From: Streptomyces prunicolor NBRC 13075
GTDB taxonomy: Bacteria; Actinomycetota; Actinomycetes; Streptomycetales; Streptomycetaceae
Reading direction: 5' to 3'
Assembly: GCF_000367365.1 (NCBI RefSeq)
Contig: NZ_BARF01000031.1
Coordinates: 1 to 64,000 of the forward strand
Length of the DNA: 64,000 nt
Below are positions 36,244 through 44,572 of this stretch, in pieces. The translations under genes were made by a program, and so were the position numbers. The notes under the pieces were generated by a model. The model was not told the DNA's origin and did not search any database. It was given only the letters and a program-made list of their open reading frames with translations. How positions within the stretch are numbered: position 1 is the stretch's first letter; the number at the start of each line of letters is the position of its first letter.

Positions 36244-37116
36244 TCACATCTTCGTGGCGCCCGCCGCGAGGTCCCGCAGGAAGTGCCGGGCGCCGATGAG
36301 GAACACCACGATCAGCGGGATCACGCTCATCAGGGCGCCGGCCATCACCACGGCGTAGTCCGTGTTGTAGGCGACGTTGAGGTTGGCCAGGGCGACCTGG
36401 AGGGTCAGTCGGTCGGGGTTGACCAGGACGACCAGCGGCCAGATGTAGTCGTTCCAGAGCTGGATGAACGTGAAGATGCCGAGGAAGGCCAGCGCCGGCC
36501 GGAACAGCGGCAGCGCCACCTGCCGGTACAGGCGGAAGAAGCCGGCCCCGTCGATCCGGCCGGCGTCCAGGAGTTCGTCGGGCAGTGAGTTCTGGGCGTA
36601 CTGACGCATCCAGAAGATGCCGAACGCGTTGGCCGCGCCGGGTATCACGAGGGCCTTGAGGGAACCGGCCCAGCCGAAGTCGGCCATCGTGACGAACTGC
36701 GGCACGAGCGACAGTTGGGCCGGAATCATATATGTCGCCAAGAGGATGCCGAACAACAACTTCCGGGCCGGGAACTCGTACTTGGCGAAGGCGAACGCGG
36801 CCAGCGAGTCGAAGAACAGCACCAGTGCCGTGCCCGTCACCGAGACGACGACGGTGTTGAACAGCGAACCGAAGAAATCGATCCGGTGGATCACCTGCCG
36901 CATGTTCTCCAGGAGATGGGTGCCCGGCACCAGCCGGGGCGGGAACCGCAGGATCTCCTGGGTGGTGATCGAGGCCATCACCACGAGCCAGTAGAAGGGG
37001 AACAGTGACACCAGCACACCGAGCAGCAGCAACACCCGCACCCCGACACGGGAACGCCTGCTGCCGGAGCCGATGGCGAGTCCCGCGCCGACGGCGGTCG
37101 TCCGGTCAGCGGCCAT
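36244..37116 (-). CDS. Sugar ABC transporter permease (MalG-type, CUT1)
   Basis: A 290-residue inner-membrane permease with six hydrophobic segments. The cytoplasmic EAA loop is LLDAGRIDGAGFFRLYRQVALPLFRPAL (about residues 190-217), which contacts the ATPase. The N-terminus and the sequence FPFYWLVVMASITTQEI are typical of MalG-type permeases. It overlaps the partner permease gene by 11 bases. No ATPase gene is nearby; Streptomyces CUT1 systems usually share MsiK encoded elsewhere. Confidence 0.9.
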   Translation of the reverse strand: MAADRTTAVGAGLAIGSGSRRSRVGVRVLLLLGVLVSLFPFYWLVVMASITTQEILRFPPRLVPGTHLLENMRQVIHRIDFFGSLFNTVVVSVTGTALVLFFDSLAAFAFAKYEFPARKLLFGILLATYMIPAQLSLVPQFVTMADFGWAGSLKALVIPGAANAFGIFWMRQYAQNSLPDELLDAGRIDGAGFFRLYRQVALPLFRPALAFLGIFTFIQLWNDYIWPLVVLVNPDRLTLQVALANLNVAYNTDYAVVMAGALMSVIPLIVVFLIGARHFLRDLAAGATKM

Positions 37117-38122
37117 TGCGGGCTCCCTTGCGCCAGGAGATACGGGGACGGTTCTCGCGCTCGGAGCCGGACACCAGCCGCCAGTTGATGATCGCGAACA
37201 GCGCGATGATCGCGAACAGGGACCAGCCGATCGCCGCGCCGTAGCCGAACTGGTGGTCGTTGAAGGCCTTCTGCCAGAGGTAGAGCACGATGGTCAGCCC
37301 TTCCTGTCCCGGTCCGCCGGTGGTGCCGGGGTCGTCCGAGTAGAAGAGCACCTGCGACTCGGTGAAGATCTGCAGGCCGTTGATGGTGGAGGTGATGACC
37401 GCGAAGAGGATCACCGGCCTCAACTGCGGTACCAGGACCCGGAAGAGGGTCTGCCGACTACTCGCCCCGTCGACCCGCGCAGCCTCGAACAGCTCGGTGG
37501 GGATGGCCTGGAGGCCCGCGAGGAAGATCAGCGCGTTGTAGCCGACCCAGCGCCAGATGATCATGATGGAGATCGCCGACTTTATGCCGAGGGAGGACGT
37601 CAGCCAGTCGACGCCGTCCACCCCGATCGCCTTCAACAGCGAGTTGGCCAGGCCCGCTTGGGCGAAGACCGAGCCGAAGACGATGGTCATGGCGACCATC
37701 GAGGTCACGTTCGGGATGAAGTACGCGACCCGGTAGGCGGTGGCGTGCCGCACCTGCGCGTTCAGCAGGAACGCGATGACCAGCGCCAGGAGCAGCATCG
37801 GCACCGTCGACATGAACCAGATCTCGAAGGTGTTCAGGATCGAGTGCCAGAACACCGAGTCGTGCAGCAGCCAGCGGTACTGCTGGAGCCCCACGAACCG
37901 CATGTCCCCGATGCCGTCCCAGTCCTGGAAGGACAGATACAGCGAGAACCCCACCGGGAACGCGCCGAAGACGGTGAAGAGCACGTAGTACGGCGAGATG
38001 GCGAGATACGGCGGCACATGGCGTCGCCAACGCCCGCGCGGGGCAGCGGTGTTGGCGCCGCGCACGGCCTCGGCGCCGCTTCCGGCCGTAGGCGCCCGCT
38101 CGGCTCCCGCGACGGTCGCCAT
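37106..38122 (-). CDS. Sugar ABC transporter permease (MalF-type, CUT1)
   Basis: A 338-residue permease with a hydrophilic N-terminus (about 40 residues) and six hydrophobic segments. The EAA loop reads LFEAARVDGASSRQTLFRVLVPQLRPVI. YLAISPYYVLFTVFGAFPVGFSLYLSFQDWDG is the classic MalF-type first helix. It begins one base after the binding-protein stop and overlaps the next permease gene, so the three are one operon. Confidence 0.9.
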   Translation of the reverse strand: MATVAGAERAPTAGSGAEAVRGANTAAPRGRWRRHVPPYLAISPYYVLFTVFGAFPVGFSLYLSFQDWDGIGDMRFVGLQQYRWLLHDSVFWHSILNTFEIWFMSTVPMLLLALVIAFLLNAQVRHATAYRVAYFIPNVTSMVAMTIVFGSVFAQAGLANSLLKAIGVDGVDWLTSSLGIKSAISIMIIWRWVGYNALIFLAGLQAIPTELFEAARVDGASSRQTLFRVLVPQLRPVILFAVITSTINGLQIFTESQVLFYSDDPGTTGGPGQEGLTIVLYLWQKAFNDHQFGYGAAIGWSLFAIIALFAIINWRLVSGSERENRPRISWRKGARNGR

Positions 38123-38123
38123 C

Positions 38124-39425
38124 TCAGCTCACCCCCTGCTGGGACAGCGTCCGCTCACAGGCGTTCATGGCGTCCCGCCAGGCCTTCTCGGGGTTCTTGC
38201 CGAGGGTTTCCACGTTGGTCAGCTCCTGGAAGACGGGGGTGTTGCAGATGTCCTCGTAGGGGCTGAAGAAGATGACCGGGGCCTTCTCCGCGGCCGGCCC
38301 GAAGACGTCCACGGGTATCTGACCGCCGAAGAAGGGGTCCGGCTTGCGCATCGCCGGCTTGCTGTACGCGGCCGGGGTGGTGGGGAACAGCGCCATCTCC
38401 TGATAGCTCTTCAGCTGGTTCTCCGGCCCGAGCAGCCACTTCAGGTAGGCGAAGGCGCCTTCGGGGTCACGGCAGTAGCGGGTGATGGTCAGGTACGAGC
38501 CGCCGTAGTTCGTCGGACCGCCGGGCAGCGCCGTCAGCCGCCAGGCGCCGGAGGTCTTCGGTGCCACGTCCTTGAGTCCGCCGATGGCCCACACCGCCGT
38601 GATCATCGAGGCGACCTTGCCGCGACCCATGGCCGCGTTGTAGTCGGGCGTGCTGTCCAACACCCGGGCGCTGAGCCCCTGTCGGTACGTCTCCACCGCC
38701 AAGTCCCAGGCACGCTTGACGTGTTGCTGGTCGCCGATGAAGTGGTTGTCGGCGTCCACGAACTGCTTCGGGCTCTGGTACAGGGCCATCCGGAAGACGT
38801 AGCTGATCTGGGAGACCAGGAACGGCTTGCCGGGCGCCCTGGACTTGAGCGTCCGGCCGAGCGCGAGGTACTTGTCCCAAGTGGCGGTCGCCGCCGCGAC
38901 GTCCGCCGGTTCGGTGGGCAGGCCCGCCTTCTCGAAGAGGTCCCGGCGGTAGTAGAGCGCGGTCGGTCCGGCATCGAGCGGGAAGCCGATCATCCGCCCG
39001 CTCGGACTGATCCCGCTCTTCCACTTCCAGTCCAGGTACTGGTCCTCCAGGGCGTCGGCGCCGAGCTTCCTCAGATCGAGGAACTCCCCCTCGTCGGGGA
39101 AGAACAGCGACACGTCGGAGTTCGCGCAGGCCAGATCCGGCACGTACGCCCGGGCCGCCATGCTGGTGCGCAGCTTCGACTTGTAGTCGCCGGCGATCGG
39201 CGAGCCCTTCACCTTCAGCCCCGGTACGCCGGGCACACCGCGGGCGGAGACGGCGAGGAGCTTGTCGCTCAGGGCGCCGTTCCAGTACCAGATGCTCAGG
39301 TGGTCGGTACCGGCGGAGACGGAGCCGTGGTCGCTCCCGCATCCCGACAGGCCCAGCAGGGCGGCACCCGCGCCGCCGAGGGAGGCCCCCAGCAGTCGTC
39401 TGCGGGACATCGTTCGGAATTCCAT
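38124..39425 (-). CDS. Sugar-binding lipoprotein of the ABC transporter
   Basis: A 433-residue extracellular solute-binding protein (family 1). ATG 39425 is chosen; ATG 39410 (MSRRRLLGAS) is also possible, while upstream codons give no signal peptide. The signal has a twin-arginine motif SRRRLLGASLGGAGAALLGL and a lipobox LSGC. The mature sequence begins with HLSIWYWNG, then typical clamshell features such as IGFPLDAGPTALYYRRDLFEKAGLP and GKVASMITAVWAIGG. The sugar is not predictable, but GH43 and glucarate dehydratase neighbours hint at plant cell-wall sugars. A LacI-type operator sits about 135 bases upstream. Confidence 0.88.
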   Translation of the reverse strand: MEFRTMSRRRLLGASLGGAGAALLGLSGCGSDHGSVSAGTDHLSIWYWNGALSDKLLAVSARGVPGVPGLKVKGSPIAGDYKSKLRTSMAARAYVPDLACANSDVSLFFPDEGEFLDLRKLGADALEDQYLDWKWKSGISPSGRMIGFPLDAGPTALYYRRDLFEKAGLPTEPADVAAATATWDKYLALGRTLKSRAPGKPFLVSQISYVFRMALYQSPKQFVDADNHFIGDQQHVKRAWDLAVETYRQGLSARVLDSTPDYNAAMGRGKVASMITAVWAIGGLKDVAPKTSGAWRLTALPGGPTNYGGSYLTITRYCRDPEGAFAYLKWLLGPENQLKSYQEMALFPTTPAAYSKPAMRKPDPFFGGQIPVDVFGPAAEKAPVIFFSPYEDICNTPVFQELTNVETLGKNPEKAWRDAMNACERTLSQQGVS

Positions 39426-39557
39426 GGGCGCGCACTCACTTTCCGGACATGCCACGGCCGGGGAGGAGGGGGGAGAGGCGAGGACGTCGACGACGGTCGA
39501 TGAGAGGGGGGTGGTCCGACATCGGGCGGCGCGAAACCGGGCGGTTACGTGGAGGTC

Positions 39558-39578
39558 GTGAACGTTCACGTGAACGTT
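39558..39578. promoter_or_regulatory. LacI-type operator of the sugar ABC operon
   Basis: AACGTTCACGTGAACGTT (39561-39578) is a perfect 18-base palindrome. It overlaps a second perfect palindrome, GTGAACGTTCAC (39558-39569). The TGAACGTTCA core with central CG is typical of LacI-family sites. It lies between the LacI gene and the binding-protein gene. The rest of 39426-39700 shows no gene. Confidence 0.65.
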
Positions 39579-39700
39579 GCCGTCGAGTATCGAGGCGGCC
39601 GAAAACCAGTGTCAAGGGACGTGCACGGTAGTTGTGTTGGCGCTTTCTACGGATCGCGGGAGGGGGCGGCCGGAGCGGGTGGGAGTGCGGCGTGCCGGGG

Positions 39701-40762
39701 CTACGCCGAGGCCCGCACCACCAGTTGGGGAATCACCCATCCGTCGGCGCCGGTCAACGGGTCCTGCCCCGTGCTGAGTCGGGCGACCTGCTCGACGGCC
39801 AGTCGGCCAAGCCGCCGTTTGTCGATGTGCAGGGTGGTGAGCGCCGGCTCCACCAACTCGCCCAGGGCCAGCCCGTCGAAGCCCAGTACGGCCAGGTCGT
39901 CGGGCACCCGCAGACCGCGGCGCCGCGCCGTGCGCATTGCACCGACGGCGATCAGGTCGTTGAACCCGAAGGCGGCGGTCAACTCAGGCCGCGCGTCGAG
40001 CAGTTGCGCCATGGCCGCCTCGCCGCCCGCCACGCTGTGCTCGGGACTGGGCACGACCCAGCTCCCGTCGACAGGCAGTCCGTGCTGCCGTACGGCGGCC
40101 AGAAAGGCCTCTCTGCGAGGCCCGGGCGCGTCGATCCGGTCGCCGTCGAGCATGCCGATCCTGCGGTGCCCCGCCCGCACCAGATGGGCGATGCCCTGTG
40201 CGACACCGGCGGCGGCGTCGATGCCGACGGCTCCGAACCGGGTCTGGTGCGGCCCGCGTTCGAGGACCACGGTCGGTACGCCGCCGAGGTGTTGGGCGAG
40301 CACGTCGTCCGGGTTCTTGAAGTAGCCGACGACCGCGTCCGCCTGGTGGGAGAACTTGTCGAGGGCCTGGAGCTCACGGTTCTCGTCGGTGCGCGAGTCC
40401 CACACCACGACCTGCCAGCCGCGCTCCTCGGCGGCCTCCAGCACACCGGCGGCGACCTCGGGAAAGAACGGGTTCATCAGATCCGGCAGCACCAGCCCGG
40501 CCGTCACCGCGCCCTTACGGACGAGCCCCCGCGCGAACCGGCTAGGCCGGTAGTCCAGCAGGCGCGCGACCTCCAGGACGCGTTCCTTGGTGGCGGGATC
40601 GATCTCACCCTTGTCGTTCACCGCCCGGGACACCGTCTGCCGGGACACCCCGGCCAGTTGGGCGACGTCGTGGATCGTGGCCCGCCGCCGGATCCCGTCA
40701 CCTCGCGGGGCCTGGCCGGCACGCGGCTCGCGCTCCTGGTCATCCGCGTTGTCCGCCCACAC
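39701..40762 (-). CDS. LacI-family transcriptional repressor
   Basis: A regulator of about 353 residues. The LacI helix-turn-helix with hinge helix is clear: ATIHDVAQLAGVSRQTVSRAVNDKGEIDPATKERVLEVARLLDYRPSRFARGL. A periplasmic-binding-protein-like core follows (TAGLVLPDLMNPFFPEVAAGVLEAAEE to AVLGFDGLALGELVEPALTTLHID). The start is uncertain: GTG 40762 follows a TACAGT -10-like box by 6-7 bases (leaderless), and GTG 40771 is an alternative. It is upstream of the ABC operon on the same strand and is the likely reader of the palindrome at 39558-39578. Confidence 0.87.
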   Translation of the reverse strand: MWADNADDQEREPRAGQAPRGDGIRRRATIHDVAQLAGVSRQTVSRAVNDKGEIDPATKERVLEVARLLDYRPSRFARGLVRKGAVTAGLVLPDLMNPFFPEVAAGVLEAAEERGWQVVVWDSRTDENRELQALDKFSHQADAVVGYFKNPDDVLAQHLGGVPTVVLERGPHQTRFGAVGIDAAAGVAQGIAHLVRAGHRRIGMLDGDRIDAPGPRREAFLAAVRQHGLPVDGSWVVPSPEHSVAGGEAAMAQLLDARPELTAAFGFNDLIAVGAMRTARRRGLRVPDDLAVLGFDGLALGELVEPALTTLHIDKRRLGRLAVEQVARLSTGQDPLTGADGWVIPQLVVRASA

Positions 40763-40955
40763 GCTGTGCACTGTAGCCGGGGTGGGCGCCTGCCTGGCAA
40801 GGAAGTTGCCGCTCCGCCGACCGGTCGTCCGGTTCCTGCGTTGCCGCACGGTCCGGCGGGCGGCGGCAGCTACCTCGTCGCGGCCGCCCCTGGAACCCCG
40901 CCGCCACGCCAAGGTGCTGCTCGCCAGGGTCAGTTGACACGCAGACTGGAGTGCT

Positions 40956-40996
40956 GGAGCGGCGGCCACCGACACGACGTCGGTGGCCGCCGCTCC
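40956..40996 (-). terminator. Very strong hairpin after the phosphatase gene
   Basis: An 18-bp perfect stem (arms GGAGCGGCGGCCACCGAC and GTCGGTGGCCGCCGCTCC) closes a 5-base loop ACGAC, 9 bases after the stop of the exported phosphatase gene. The rest of the gap to the LacI gene carries nothing I can identify. Confidence 0.75.
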
Positions 40997-41004
40997 ACGT
41001 CGTA

Positions 41005-42609
41005 CTAGTGGCCGTGCCCGGCCTTCTTCACCTTGCGGGACACCGTGAACCGGTCGACCTCGGCACCGGTCGCGGCCAGCGCCCGCACGGTGAGGGTCGT
41101 CGTACGGCCCGGTGCGGCAGGCGCCACGTCGACGCGGATGAACGAGTAGCCGGTGTAGCGGACCCGGGACCAGTCCACGTTCTCGGTGACCTGGCCGTCC
41201 TTGCCCGTCCAGTACGTCGGCACCGAGTCGATCGCGTCCTCGTGCCCCTCGTAGCTGTCGGCCACCGGGAAGCTGTACACGCTCTCGCCGCCCGCGCCCG
41301 CCGTCACGTACACGACACCGCCACGGGTCGGCTCGTGGGTGCCGCCGATGGGCAGGGTGCGTACGGCCTTGTCCTGGACGACCGGGTCGGTGCGCTCGTA
41401 GACGTGGTTGTGGCCGTTGACCACCAGGTCCACCTGGTGCTTCTCGTACAGCGGCACCCACTGCTCGCGCACCCCGCCCTCGGAGGCGTGCGAGCTGGTC
41501 GTCGAGAAGGCGCAGTGGTGGTGGAAGACGACGATGAAGTCGATGTCGGTACGGGCCCGGAGTTCGGTGAGCCGCTTGTCGAGCCAGGCGGTCTGTTTGC
41601 CGCCGGTGTAGCCCTTGTTGGCGGGGATCTCGTACGACACGTCGTTGGCGTCGACCGAGACCACACCCACGTTGCCGTGGACGAAGGAGTACACGCCCGG
41701 AGCTGACGTGGCGTCAAAACCGTTGGTGGGCAGGGTGAAACGGGCCTCGTTGCCGCCGTAGCCGTTGGGCGAGTACCAGGACTCCATGTCGTGGTTGCCG
41801 AATGCCACCATCCACGGCACCCGGCTGGAGAGCGGTTCGATCTGCGCGAGGAACGAATCCCATTGGCGGGCGTCGTAGTTGCTCGCGTCCCCGGGCAGCC
41901 CGTGCCCGGTCTCCTCCGCGTAGCAGATGTCTCCCGCGTGCAGGTGGAACGCCGGATTCTGCGCCTGGACAAGGGCGTTGAGGCCGATCGAGGTGTAACT
42001 CGGGTTCTGGTCACCGAAGGCGGTGAACGTGAACGGCCGGGTGCTGTGCGTGCGGGGAGCGGTCCTGAAGGAGTAAATGGTGTGCGCGGCGCCCGCGTCG
42101 GCGGGGTCGAAGCCGTCGTGGCCGACACCGTAGTAGTACGTGGTGTCGGGGCTCAGGTTGTCCAGCGCGGCGTGCACGTAGTACTGGTCGATGTCCGCGC
42201 TCTTGCCGATCCCGGTCGGCGTGAACAGGTCGCGTACCTCCGCCGGTATGCGGTGGCTCAGGTCGAGGGGGCTGTGGCCGATCCGGAGGAAGGGTTTCTT
42301 CACCGGCAGCGGCACCTGCCACGACACCCGCATCTGCGTCCGCGGATCGGCGCCGTAGGCGAGGTGCCGGCCGAACGGCGCGACCAGCGAACCGTGCACG
42401 GCGGCCGTGGCCGAGCCCGTCACCAGCGTGGGCGTCGCCGCCGCCGCGGCACCGGCGGTGCCGCCCGCGAGGGCGACCCCGGTCGCGGCGACCGCGCCAC
42501 CGCGCAGCAGACCGCGGCGGGAGAAGGCGCGGCGGAGGTATTCGTGCTGCTCGGGCATGCTCAGGGTGTCCGCGAGCCGGTCGGGAAGGCCCATGCGAGG
42601 AGTGTTCAT
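41005..42609 (-). CDS. TAT-exported purple acid phosphatase-like metallophosphoesterase
   Basis: A 534-residue secreted enzyme. ATG 42609 starts a pre-sequence with FSRRGLLRGGAVAATGVALAGG (twin-arginine signal). A fibronectin-like purple acid phosphatase N domain follows (about 85-210, RVSWQVPLPVKKPFLRIGHSP ... YYYGVGHDGF). The metallophosphoesterase core has TAFGDQNP, HAGDICYAEE, AFGNHDMESW, VFHHHCAF and VVNGHNHVYERT, the expected metal-binding Asp, Asn and His residues. It would release phosphate from phosphomonoesters outside the cell. An upstream in-frame ATG at 42681 adds 24 residues without signal character. Confidence 0.9.
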   Translation of the reverse strand: MNTPRMGLPDRLADTLSMPEQHEYLRRAFSRRGLLRGGAVAATGVALAGGTAGAAAAATPTLVTGSATAAVHGSLVAPFGRHLAYGADPRTQMRVSWQVPLPVKKPFLRIGHSPLDLSHRIPAEVRDLFTPTGIGKSADIDQYYVHAALDNLSPDTTYYYGVGHDGFDPADAGAAHTIYSFRTAPRTHSTRPFTFTAFGDQNPSYTSIGLNALVQAQNPAFHLHAGDICYAEETGHGLPGDASNYDARQWDSFLAQIEPLSSRVPWMVAFGNHDMESWYSPNGYGGNEARFTLPTNGFDATSAPGVYSFVHGNVGVVSVDANDVSYEIPANKGYTGGKQTAWLDKRLTELRARTDIDFIVVFHHHCAFSTTSSHASEGGVREQWVPLYEKHQVDLVVNGHNHVYERTDPVVQDKAVRTLPIGGTHEPTRGGVVYVTAGAGGESVYSFPVADSYEGHEDAIDSVPTYWTGKDGQVTENVDWSRVRYTGYSFIRVDVAPAAPGRTTTLTVRALAATGAEVDRFTVSRKVKKAGHGH

Positions 42610-42696
42610 GGCCGCGACGCTGGCAGCGCCGGTTGAACGACCGATTGCGGCCTGCCCATGGGATGGCCATATCCCGCCCATTGCCTGGCTCGTTTC

Positions 42697-43887
42697 CTAT
42701 GTCTCGGATGTCCCGGGCGGCTGCGTGAAGTGGCGGGCACCGGCCAGCACGAGCACCGCCAGCGCGGCCGGCAGCGCGTACGCGAGCCGGAACTCGCCGG
42801 TGGAGCCCAGGAGCCCGCTCACCGCGCCGCCGGTGACGACGCCCGCGTAGTTGAAGAGGTTGAGCCGGGCCAGCACCGTCTCCGCGGCGCCGGGCCGCAG
42901 CCGCGCGGCGGAGGCCAGGCAGAGCGGGGCCAGCACCGACGCCCCCAGCCCCACAACTCCCGCCGCCAACACGGCGATCGGCCAGCTCGGAGCCGTGGCC
43001 ACCCCCGCCAGGCCGCCCGCCACCACCAGGGCGGCCGTGCGCACGACGGCGACGGTACCGACCCGTTGCACCAGCCGGTCCACGGTCGCCCGCCCGACGA
43101 CCGTGCCGGCCTGGTACGCCGCGTACGCCAGCGGCGCCACCGTGAGCGACGCGTCGAGGATCTGCCGCAGATACACCGACGACCACGCGGACACGGTCGA
43201 GTCCACGACGTAGACGATGAGAAGGACCAGCCCGAAGGGGAGGATCCGCAGCCACAGACCGCGCTCCAACGGCGGCTGCGCGGACGGCACTTGGGCGGCG
43301 GGAAGGGTGTGCGTGCGCAGACAGACGGCGACGACCAGCAGCACGCCCGCCTGCACGGCCAGGCCCTCGCCCACCGGCCGGTCCAGCCGGGCCGCCCCTG
43401 CCGTGAGCAGTGCCGCGAGCACGCCACCCACGCTCCACGCCGTGTAGAACGACCCGAAGACGCTACGGCCGTAGGCGCGTTCGATCGCGGCGCCCCGGGT
43501 GTTGATCCCGACGTCGAGGGCGCCGGCCGCGAGGCCGAAGAGGACGTACGCGCAGATGACGGCTGCCGTGCCGGGTGCCCAGCCGACCAGTGTCAGCGCG
43601 ACGGCGATGGTGACCAGCGCCCCGCGCATCGTGGCGACGGGACCGGCGACGCGGACCGCGGCCAGTCCCAGGAAGCTGCCGGCCCCCGCCGTCAGGGCCA
43701 CCCCGACCAGCGTGGCGGTGGTGAGGAGCGGAGACAGCCGCAGGTGTTCGGTGACGGCGGGGACGGTCGTGTACACGGCGGCGACGGACATGCCCTGCGC
43801 GGCGAACGCGAGGGTCGTCGCCCTTCGGGCACCCGCGCGGTCGGCGGGGCGCCCGATACGGGCCCGGCCCGGAGTCCTGACTGACAT
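42697..43887 (-). CDS. MFS transporter (FucP/sugar-like or drug efflux type)
   Basis: A 396-residue protein with about 12 hydrophobic segments and an Arg-rich N-terminus. Features such as YVLFGLAAGALDVGINTRGAAIERAYGR and SFYTAWSVGGVLAALL are common in the YbjJ/FucP-like subgroup of MFS proteins. ATG 43887 follows a TACGGT -10-like box by 6 bases, so the mRNA is likely leaderless; an upstream in-frame ATG at 43929 is rejected for that reason. It is divergent from a truncated beta-propeller gene. Substrate unknown. Confidence 0.82.
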   Translation of the reverse strand: MSVRTPGRARIGRPADRAGARRATTLAFAAQGMSVAAVYTTVPAVTEHLRLSPLLTTATLVGVALTAGAGSFLGLAAVRVAGPVATMRGALVTIAVALTLVGWAPGTAAVICAYVLFGLAAGALDVGINTRGAAIERAYGRSVFGSFYTAWSVGGVLAALLTAGAARLDRPVGEGLAVQAGVLLVVAVCLRTHTLPAAQVPSAQPPLERGLWLRILPFGLVLLIVYVVDSTVSAWSSVYLRQILDASLTVAPLAYAAYQAGTVVGRATVDRLVQRVGTVAVVRTAALVVAGGLAGVATAPSWPIAVLAAGVVGLGASVLAPLCLASAARLRPGAAETVLARLNLFNYAGVVTGGAVSGLLGSTGEFRLAYALPAALAVLVLAGARHFTQPPGTSET

Positions 43888-43934
43888 GCACAGACCGTAA
43901 TCAGCCGTGGCGGGGCGAACGCAGGACACCAGGG

Positions 43935-44510
43935 GACGTCCTGACGGCCTATCAACTCACCGCCTCCACCGGCCACTTCATCAACGACGTCACGCTCCTC
44001 GGCGACCGCGCCTGGTTCACCGACTCGCTCGACGCGGTGCTCTACGGCGTACCGCGCGGCCGTACGGGCGAGGTCACCGCCCTCCCGCTCACCGGCGACT
44101 GGGTGCAGACGCCCGGCGTGAACAACGCGAACGGGATCGTCGGCACCCCGGACGGGCACGGCCTGATCGTCGTCAGCAGCACACCCGGCAAGCTCTACCA
44201 GGTATCCCTGAAGACCGGCCATGCCACGGAGATCGCGCTGAGCGGTGCGTCGGACGTGGTCAACGGGGACGGGCTGTTCCGGATCGGCCGGACCCTGTAC
44301 GTCGTCCAGAACCGGCTGAACCGGATCAGCGTGTTCGACCTCGACGCCAAGGCCACCACCGCGACCCTGCGCCGTACGATCACCGACCCGCGCTTCGACG
44401 TCCCGACGACCGCCGCCCGCTTCGGCAACCGGCTCTATCTCGTCAACGCCCGCTTCACCAGCCCGCAGACGCCGGACACGACGTTCACCGCTGTCGCCGT
44501 ATCGATCTGA
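43935..44510 (+). pseudogene. 5'-truncated SMP-30/YncE-like beta-propeller gene
   Basis: The frame reads LTAYQLTASTGHFINDVTLLGDRAWFTDSLDAVLYGVPRG ... NNANGIVGTPDGHGLIVVSSTPGKLYQVSLKTGHATEIAL ... DGLFRIGRTLYVVQNRLNRISVFDL and ends at 44510. This is the middle and C-terminal part of a Streptomyces beta-propeller family whose full members carry an N-terminal signal peptide and about 300 residues. Family-like sequence begins abruptly near 43935 with no start codon or ribosome site, and the DNA before it is the MFS gene's 5' region. GTG 44037 could start a 157-residue remnant, but half a propeller is unlikely to fold. Probably a relic of a deletion. Confidence 0.6.
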
Positions 44511-44519
44511 GGTGACAGC

Positions 44520-44556
44520 GGGCGGGGCCCCGAAGACGCGCAACGGGGTCCCGCCC
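44520..44556. terminator. Bidirectional hairpin between the propeller fragment and the exporter gene
   Basis: The arms GGGCGGGGCCCC and GGGGTCCCGCCC pair over 12 bp with one G-T pair around a 13-base loop, between converging reading frames that stop at 44510 and 44573. Confidence 0.6.
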
Positions 44557-44572
44557 ATGGGTGGTTCGTGCC

